Shown: positions 6,084-9,967 of the stretch, piece after piece | How positions within the stretch are numbered: the stretch's first letter is position 1 | Layout: the number at the start of each line of letters is the position of its first letter | Source of the DNA: an uncultured Clostridium sp. | GTDB taxonomy: Bacteria; Cyanobacteriota; Vampirovibrionia; Gastranaerophilales; Gastranaerophilaceae | DNA: 9,967 nt | Direction of reading: 5' to 3' | NCBI GenBank assembly: GCA_958449715.1 | Contig: CAUDIU010000058.1 | Location: 1-9,967, forward strand | Position numbers and translations under genes: made by a program | The notes under the pieces: generated by a model | The model's database searches: none | What the model was told of the DNA's origin: nothing | The model's input: the letters and a program-made list of their open reading frames with translations, nothing else

Positions 6084-7676
6084 CTATTTTTTTACACTTA
6101 TTATTTGAGTATAAACATTCGGTAATTTATTGTCGTATGTTTCTGTATAATCAAAAATTGGACTGCCCCCTATAACTATTAATTTGTTATCTGTTAAATG
6201 TTCAATAGAAGACCTATTTATGTAGTATAGAGTATCTGGACCAGTAGTAACCTTATTTTTTGTAAAATTGTAATAAACAGTTCTTTTGCAACTCTGTAAT
6301 TCCTGCATATAAGGAAAAGAATAATATTCATGGTCACAAGTAATCAGAAATTTATCTGGGGCTATTTTTATTATTCTTGAGGTTCGCTGAATAGGTTCGT
6401 TTAACTCTATACCTATATGTTGTGCGACTGTTCTTTGTATTTTATTTACAATAATATTGTATTTCATTTCATCTAAAGAATTGATTTTGGTAAATTTATT
6501 AGTTTTATTATCAAAGATTGAGCTTGAATATTTATTGATAAATAATACATTTCCATTAGGAAGATCAATATCAAAAAGATTTTGATCTAATAAGTTTGGA
6601 TTTAATTCTGCAGTAAAAGTATTTGAAACAGGATCATAAATTTCTATATGATCCCAAGTATACTTGCAATACTCTCCGACTAGATCTCTATCACAAGCCC
6701 TGATAGGAACAATTATCTTGCCATTGCTCAAAATTCTGTAATCATGTCTATATGGCATAAATTTTAATGGAAGAGCAAAAGGTGGTAAAGGCTTTAATTC
6801 AAAGTTTTGTAAATTTACAAGATATAAACGTTCTGGCTGTTTTAATTTACATTTTGAAGTGTACCCGTTATCAATCAAATGATCTGGAACATGATTATTA
6901 TTAGTAATTACTAGAGCATTGTTTGCATCATATTGTTTTATAAATGTTAACCTTGTACCTAAGGGATTATTTTTCATATAAAAAATATTGTCATTTTTTT
7001 CTACAAATTTTTTTAATTTAGTATTGTAATTTCCATAAGTTGGTTCCCAGAATCTTAGTAATAAAACTTCATCAGCTGTATTCTTAACTAAGGCACTTGA
7101 ACCAGTTGTAGGTGGCTTTAATTTAAAAAATTTCTTCCTTTTGTGATTATATAATTCAGCACTATAATCAGTAGTTTCACCATATAATTTTGAATATTTA
7201 TCATCATATTTGTTAAAATCAACAAAAAATAAAAGACTAAAAAGCTTTCTTGGTAATTTATTAACAAGTTTATGATATTTATAGTTATAGTAGCCTGAGG
7301 TTAATACTAAAATATCGCCATTATCTAGTCTAATTGTACTAATAAAATAGTGTGGATAATTAATCTTAGGACCTTTGGTAATGCAGACTTCTTTGCCTAA
7401 ACACGCAAGAAATGGGGTATTCTTTATTCTATCAGATATATTTATTAGGAAGTATATCCCGAGAATTAAAATTATAATACTAACAAAGAATCTTCGTAGT
7501 TTTATTTTATTTACTAATTTTACATAAATAGGATTATAATAGGCATAAAGCTCGTCAGGAAATAAGTCTTCAGCCGGAGGAGCATCTTTACCCCATATTT
7601 TTTCCCATATATTATGTAGATTTTCCTTTGTTACGTGTTTTCTTATTTGTCTTATAATTGTTTCAACAATCGTCAC
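6084..7676 (-). CDS. Membrane-anchored protein with probable extracytoplasmic beta-propeller (paralog B)
   Basis: 530 residues starting at a GTG with AAAGGA about 9 nt upstream; first gene of a two-gene unit. Architecture matches paralog A: tail 1-60 (NLHNIWEKIWGKDAPPAED, FPDELYAYYNP), one membrane helix at about 63-80, then an exterior of repeated strand motifs (LDNGDILVL, LSNGKIIVPI, IEIYDPVSNTF, LPNGNVLFI, IFDNKTNKFTK, IIKIAPDKFLIT, KLIVIGG). Cysteine pairs recur at similar places (RACD...YCKY, ITCD...SCKR). It ends cleanly in YTQIISVKK, probably the ancestral terminus. The second half of the exterior is clearly more similar to paralog A than residues 120-250, so the membrane-proximal exterior is the most variable part. 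The TAG stop is immediately followed by the ribosome binding site of paralog A. Family unrecognised; likely a surface-exposed binding or sensing protein (inference). Confidence 0.85.
   Translation of the reverse strand: MTIVETIIRQIRKHVTKENLHNIWEKIWGKDAPPAEDLFPDELYAYYNPIYVKLVNKIKLRRFFVSIIILILGIYFLINISDRIKNTPFLACLGKEVCITKGPKINYPHYFISTIRLDNGDILVLTSGYYNYKYHKLVNKLPRKLFSLLFFVDFNKYDDKYSKLYGETTDYSAELYNHKRKKFFKLKPPTTGSSALVKNTADEVLLLRFWEPTYGNYNTKLKKFVEKNDNIFYMKNNPLGTRLTFIKQYDANNALVITNNNHVPDHLIDNGYTSKCKLKQPERLYLVNLQNFELKPLPPFALPLKFMPYRHDYRILSNGKIIVPIRACDRDLVGEYCKYTWDHIEIYDPVSNTFTAELNPNLLDQNLFDIDLPNGNVLFINKYSSSIFDNKTNKFTKINSLDEMKYNIIVNKIQRTVAQHIGIELNEPIQRTSRIIKIAPDKFLITCDHEYYSFPYMQELQSCKRTVYYNFTKNKVTTGPDTLYYINRSSIEHLTDNKLIVIGGSPIFDYTETYDNKLPNVYTQIISVKK
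7384..7633 (-). repeat. 250-bp perfect direct repeat, copy in paralog B
   Basis: Partner of 5776-6025. Identity includes all synonymous positions, whereas the sequences on both sides differ. This pattern fits recent gene conversion or module exchange rather than simple old duplication. Recombination between the copies would delete 1608 bp and yield one hybrid gene. Confidence 0.92.
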
Positions 7677-7987
7677 TTCCTATAATCCTTTCTCTTCTTC
7701 TGATAATGTTTTAAGTTTATATAGTGCTACAAAATTTTTTTATTTGATTCAGTTCAAGTTTAAGTTTAAGTTTTTTGCACAGCGAATTTTAATGCTTGAA
7801 TGTCACAAAATTTATATTCAAACATAAAAAATTCATATTTACCCCCAAACATTAATACATATTTTTATATTAGATAAATTATTTAAAAATTGCAAATAAT
7901 AAATTAATATGAATTTTATTCAGTGTCTTTATATTTTTGTAAGCTTGTACAAATGTTAAATCTCTTATAAATAAATTAAGTAACGTG
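7677..7987 (-). other. Intergenic leader region of the paralog operon
   Basis: About 310 bp without a substantial gene. It holds the promoter at 7867-7895 and then a leader of about 185 nt before paralog B. Within the leader a GGGGGT motif precedes a 15-codon frame, MNFLCLNINFVTFKH (7836-7789). A second, overlapping 19-codon frame begins at 7825. A short TTTAAG-type hexamer repeat lies at 7753-7776. I see no strong hairpin here that would terminate the permease gene. Whether either mini-frame is translated is unknown. Confidence 0.4.
7867..7895 (-). promoter_or_regulatory. Sigma70-type promoter for the paralog operon
   Basis: On the minus strand TTGCAA (7895-7890) and TAATAT (7872-7867) are 17 bp apart, with transcription start expected near 7860. 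Matches are 5/6 and 4/6 to consensus in very AT-rich DNA, so this is a good but unproven candidate. Confidence 0.5.
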
Positions 7988-8962
7988 TCAGCATAAAACA
8001 AAATTGTAAAAATACCCGATAATAGTAAATGTAATAAACATAAAGATTACATACCTTATTATTAATTCTTTTTTCATTACACGCGATAAAATAATCATTT
8101 CAGGTAAAGATAGACCGACAACAGCCATCATGAATACCAAAACTGTACCTATTGCTGCTCCTTTTTGAATCAGTACTTGTGCAATCGGGATAATTGTTGT
8201 TGCGTCTGCATATAAAGGAATTCCTGCTATGACTGCCATTGGTATTGCTAATAAATTGTTTTCTCCCATATATTTTATGAAAAATTCTTGAGGTACATAA
8301 CCGTGTAAAAATGCTCCGACACCTACTCCGATTATTATAAATAGCCAAATCTTTTTTATTAAGTCAATTGTGTATATTAAAGAATTTTTAATTCTTGTCT
8401 TTATTGTTATTCCCTCAATATTTGATTTGCAAGAGCAAGCACATGAATTTGGATTTTTTTCTAGTATTTTTAAGTATTCTTGAAGGTATTTTTGAAATCC
8501 TAATTTTTCCATTATAAATCCACCTATTGTTCCAACCAAAATACCTGTTGAAATGTAGATTAATGTGATTTTTACTCCCAATATCCCTGCTAATACAAGC
8601 ATTGCTATTTCGTTAATCATTGGTGATGTGATTAAAAAACTCATTGCTACTCCAAAAGGAATTCCTGCTTCAATAAATCCAATAAACAAAGGGATTGATG
8701 AGCAGGAACAAAAAGGGGTTACTGCTCCAAAAACTGATGCTAGTAGATGTGCTAATAGTTTTGGTTGCTTTTCTATATATTTTTTAAATTTGTTATTGTC
8801 TATGTAACTTCTTAAAAAAGAAATAATAAGAATTATAGAAAATAGTAAAAATAAAATTTTAAAAACATCGTATATAAAAAAATGTAATGAACTACCTAAT
8901 TTAGTTTCTGCTGCTAGCCCAAATATTTGGTAGACAATTATATCTGCAAGTTTTATAAACAT
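7988..8962 (-). CDS. ArsP/DUF318-type permease (YraQ-like)
   Basis: A 324-residue polytopic membrane protein of the DUF318/ArsP_1 permease family. Some members export organoarsenicals; many have no proven substrate. About eight hydrophobic segments are visible in two halves. Half one includes TPFCSCSSIPLF (residues 82-93) followed by GIPFGVAMSFLITSPMINE, the family signature with the CxC pair. Half two has GIPLYADATTIIPIAQVL and GLSLPEMIILSRVMKKEL. The central loop (about 155-210) carries a CACSC cluster at 174-178, a plausible soft-metal or thiol site. The ATG at 8962 is chosen because GGAG lies 8 nt upstream; an in-frame ATG at 9016 would fall inside the operator and upstream of the likely mRNA leader. 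Divergent from arsR with a shared control region, so expression is probably repressed by ArsR. No arsC, arsB or thioredoxin-like partner lies in the window, and the substrate is inferred. Confidence 0.85.
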   Translation of the reverse strand: MFIKLADIIVYQIFGLAAETKLGSSLHFFIYDVFKILFLLFSIILIISFLRSYIDNNKFKKYIEKQPKLLAHLLASVFGAVTPFCSCSSIPLFIGFIEAGIPFGVAMSFLITSPMINEIAMLVLAGILGVKITLIYISTGILVGTIGGFIMEKLGFQKYLQEYLKILEKNPNSCACSCKSNIEGITIKTRIKNSLIYTIDLIKKIWLFIIIGVGVGAFLHGYVPQEFFIKYMGENNLLAIPMAVIAGIPLYADATTIIPIAQVLIQKGAAIGTVLVFMMAVVGLSLPEMIILSRVMKKELIIRYVIFMFITFTIIGYFYNFVLC

Positions 8963-8981
8963 AGTTTTTTCTCCATATGAA

Positions 8982-9010
8982 TTGACAGTTTTTAATATAT
9001 ATGCCAAAAT
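8982..9010 (+). promoter_or_regulatory. Probable arsR promoter
   Basis: TTGACA (8982-8987) is a consensus -35 box. At 17 bp spacing the -10 would be CAAAAT (9005-9010), 4/6 to consensus and inside the operator dyad at 8998-9019. This placement predicts autorepression. Confidence 0.5.
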
Positions 9011-9019
9011 ATGCATATA
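8998..9019. promoter_or_regulatory. ArsR/SmtB-type operator
   Basis: TATATGC and GCATATA are perfect 7-bp inverted arms separated by 8 bp (caaaatat). The layout closely resembles known SmtB/CzrA/ArsR operators of the ATA..TGAA-N-TTCA..TAT type, with GC in place of GA/TC in the core. It covers the arsR -10 region and lies just downstream of the permease start point, so one bound dimer could block both promoters. Confidence 0.7.
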
Positions 9020-9027
9020 GTAATTTT

Positions 9028-9056
9028 ATTATATGTCATTTCTGGAATATTGTCAA
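9028..9056 (-). promoter_or_regulatory. Full-consensus promoter of the permease gene
   Basis: On the minus strand TTGACA (9056-9051), a 17-bp spacer and TATAAT (9033-9028) match sigma70 consensus at all 12 positions. Start is expected near 9021, directly beside the operator, leaving a leader of about 60 nt. Such a strong promoter suits a gene held off by a repressor. Confidence 0.85.
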
Positions 9057-9074
9057 TCGCAAAAGGGTATTTTT

Positions 9075-9365
9075 ATGAAAAATAATTATTACGAAGAAAA
9101 AGTTAAAATATTAAAAGCGTTATCAAATCCTGTAAGATTAGAAATTATTGATTTTTTGTCGAATGGTGAAAAATGTGTTTGCGAAATTGTCGAAAATTTG
9201 CAATATGAACAGCCACATATTTCAAAGAGTTTAATAAAATTGAAAGAAGCAGGACTTATTAAAGATCGAAAAGAGGGGCTGAATGTTTATTATTCTTTAA
9301 AAATTTGTTGTTTGAAAGATTTTTTTAGTTGTTTGAATAAAATATTGGAAAATAGTAGTAAATAA
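9075..9365 (+). CDS. arsR: ArsR-family metalloid/metal-responsive repressor
   Basis: A 96-residue winged-helix protein, the usual size of ArsR/SmtB repressors. ALSNPVRLEIIDFL (15-28) is the conserved opening helix-turn region. CVCEI (Cys34, Cys36) sits in helix alpha3 where E. coli ArsR and CadC have their thiol site. QPHISKSLIKLKEAGLI (46-62) is the recognition helix, and DRKEGLNVYYSL (64-75) is the wing. A second thiol group, Cys78-Cys79 and Cys86, lies in the C-terminal helix, similar in spacing to the unusual As(III) site of Acidithiobacillus ArsR. The start at 9075 is preceded by AAGGG 7 nt upstream; an in-frame ATG at 9033 lies inside the divergent promoter and lacks a ribosome site. 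Released from DNA on binding As(III), Sb(III) or another thiophilic ion, it would control the divergent permease and itself. Ligand identity is inferred. Confidence 0.88.
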   Translation: MKNNYYEEKVKILKALSNPVRLEIIDFLSNGEKCVCEIVENLQYEQPHISKSLIKLKEAGLIKDRKEGLNVYYSLKICCLKDFFSCLNKILENSSK

Positions 9366-9375
9366 ATTTTTTAGT

Positions 9376-9406
9376 AAAAAAAGAGAGCTTTAAGCTCTCT
9401 TTTTTT
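9376..9406. terminator. Bidirectional terminator between arsR and the ankyrin gene
   Basis: A 13-bp stem (9376-9388 with 9394-9406, a run of seven A then GAGAGC) with loop TTTAA. The plus strand has seven T at its 3' side and the minus strand also has seven T. The stop codon of the ankyrin gene (9405-9407) overlaps the end of the hairpin. Confidence 0.9.
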
Positions 9407-9967
9407 AATCCATTGTTTTGTATCTTTTTAATACAGTATCTTTTATGTAATTATCATCTGATTTTAAAGCTTTTATTAAAACTTCGTTATCAGGTTTAGC
9501 TCCCGCGTTAATAAGTAATTCTACAATTTTAGGCTGTTTCTTTTGAATTGCATATGCAAGAGGTTTTGTGTATCCTGCTGATTGATTTACATCTGCACCG
9601 TATGCAATTAATGTTTCTACAATTTTTGCATCTTTTTGTCTAATTGCCATTAATAAAGGAGTTATACCTGCTAATTCTTTATTCGGGTCAACTTTATTAT
9701 CTAAAAGCATTTTAACAACTTCATTTTGGTTGCTTGCAATTGCTACATATATTGCAGGTGTTTTCATAAATGTAGAGTCAGGGCTCATACCTGATTTAAG
9801 GAATAAGTCTACAAGTTGAACGTTCCCGTTGCTTATGGCACTAAAGAAGTTATATGTATTGTATTTAATGTCTTGTGCTTGGATTTTAGCTATGTATGCT
9901 TGGTGCATATCAGTTTCAGCATCAGCGTATACAGCTGTTTGGATTGCTATTAAAATAAATAAAAGTG
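9405..9967 (-). CDS. Secreted ankyrin-repeat protein (5' end outside window)
   Basis: The frame continues past the ATG at 9908 to the right edge. The 19 preceding codons read LLFILIAIQTAVYA then DAETD, the hydrophobic core and cleavage site of a signal peptide, so the true start lies beyond 9967 and the protein is exported. The visible mature part has about four ankyrin repeats. They are (counting from the Met at 9908) NFFSAISNGNVQLVDLFLK (20-38), TPAIYVAIASNQNEVVKMLL (50-69), ITPLLMAIRQKDAKIVETLI (82-101) and PLAYAIQKKQPKIVELLINA (116-135). The repeats carry the usual hairpin motifs GADVN, GAKPD and KVDPN, and a short Lys-rich tail ends in KTMD. Ankyrin repeats bind protein partners; the partner here is unknown, and the location (periplasm or outside) follows from the signal peptide. 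Confidence 0.88.
   Translation of the reverse strand, partial: LLFILIAIQTAVYADAETDMHQAYIAKIQAQDIKYNTYNFFSAISNGNVQLVDLFLKSGMSPDSTFMKTPAIYVAIASNQNEVVKMLLDNKVDPNKELAGITPLLMAIRQKDAKIVETLIAYGADVNQSAGYTKPLAYAIQKKQPKIVELLINAGAKPDNEVLIKALKSDDNYIKDTVLKRYKTMD

Noticed and set aside
7753..7776. Hexamer repeat TTTAAG in the leader
   Set aside because: Only about two and a half degenerate units in AT-rich DNA; no sign of a CRISPR, iteron set or other organised array.
8100..8807. Frames of 82 codons (minus) and 80 codons (plus) inside the permease gene
   Set aside because: Shadows of the permease, whose membrane segments and family motifs are continuous in the annotated frame.

Overview
The window is AT-rich, gene-dense bacterial DNA that uses the standard code, has short intergenic gaps, and carries hairpin/T-run terminators. 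An N-acetylmuramoyl-L-alanine amidase with AMIN-like modules, a glutamate racemase and a tRNA-Arg(ACG) without encoded CCA fit a low-GC, Gram-negative-type lineage. The AMIN plus Amidase_3 layout and overall style suggest the non-photosynthetic Cyanobacteriota (Vampirovibrionia, e.g. gut Gastranaerophilales). That placement is inference and is not proven by the window.

Layout. (i) 1-899, plus strand: the 3' end of a proline/lysine-rich protein ending in 2.4 copies of a 65-residue tandem repeat. It converges on the next cluster and shares a terminator with it. (ii) 3841-928, minus strand: a cell-wall cluster of a 66-residue LuxR/GerE-type DNA-binding protein, a secreted AMIN/Amidase_3 amidase with its own near-consensus promoter, and murI. 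murI overlaps the amidase stop codon and has no ATG, GTG or TTG start ahead of its catalytic aspartate. (iii) 3926-4092, plus strand: promoter, tRNA-Arg(ACG) and terminator. (iv) 4504-4181, minus strand: frameshifted relic of a calcium-binding (DLNGDG-type) surface protein. (v) 7676-4482, minus strand: two tandem paralogous membrane-anchored proteins, probably with extracytoplasmic beta-propellers. They share a perfectly identical 250-bp block covering the cytoplasmic tail and membrane anchor, while the rest is strongly diverged. A roughly 310-bp region with a good promoter and a long leader precedes them. (vi) 7988-9365: a divergent pair of an ArsP/DUF318-type permease (minus) and an ArsR-family repressor (plus), with a perfect TTGACA-17-TATAAT promoter and an SmtB/ArsR-like operator between them. 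(vii) 9967-9405, minus strand: a secreted ankyrin-repeat protein, cut by the right edge.

How the parts work together. murI supplies D-glutamate for peptidoglycan and the amidase cleaves it, so region (ii) is a wall-synthesis/remodelling unit, possibly controlled by the small HTH protein. Region (vi) is probably a metalloid-responsive efflux unit in which ArsR blocks both promoters until its cysteines bind ligand. The paralog pair in (v) is the least explained part: its conserved anchor and variable exterior suggest repeated recombination at a surface-exposed locus, and the neighbouring relic shows that the locus has been rearranged.
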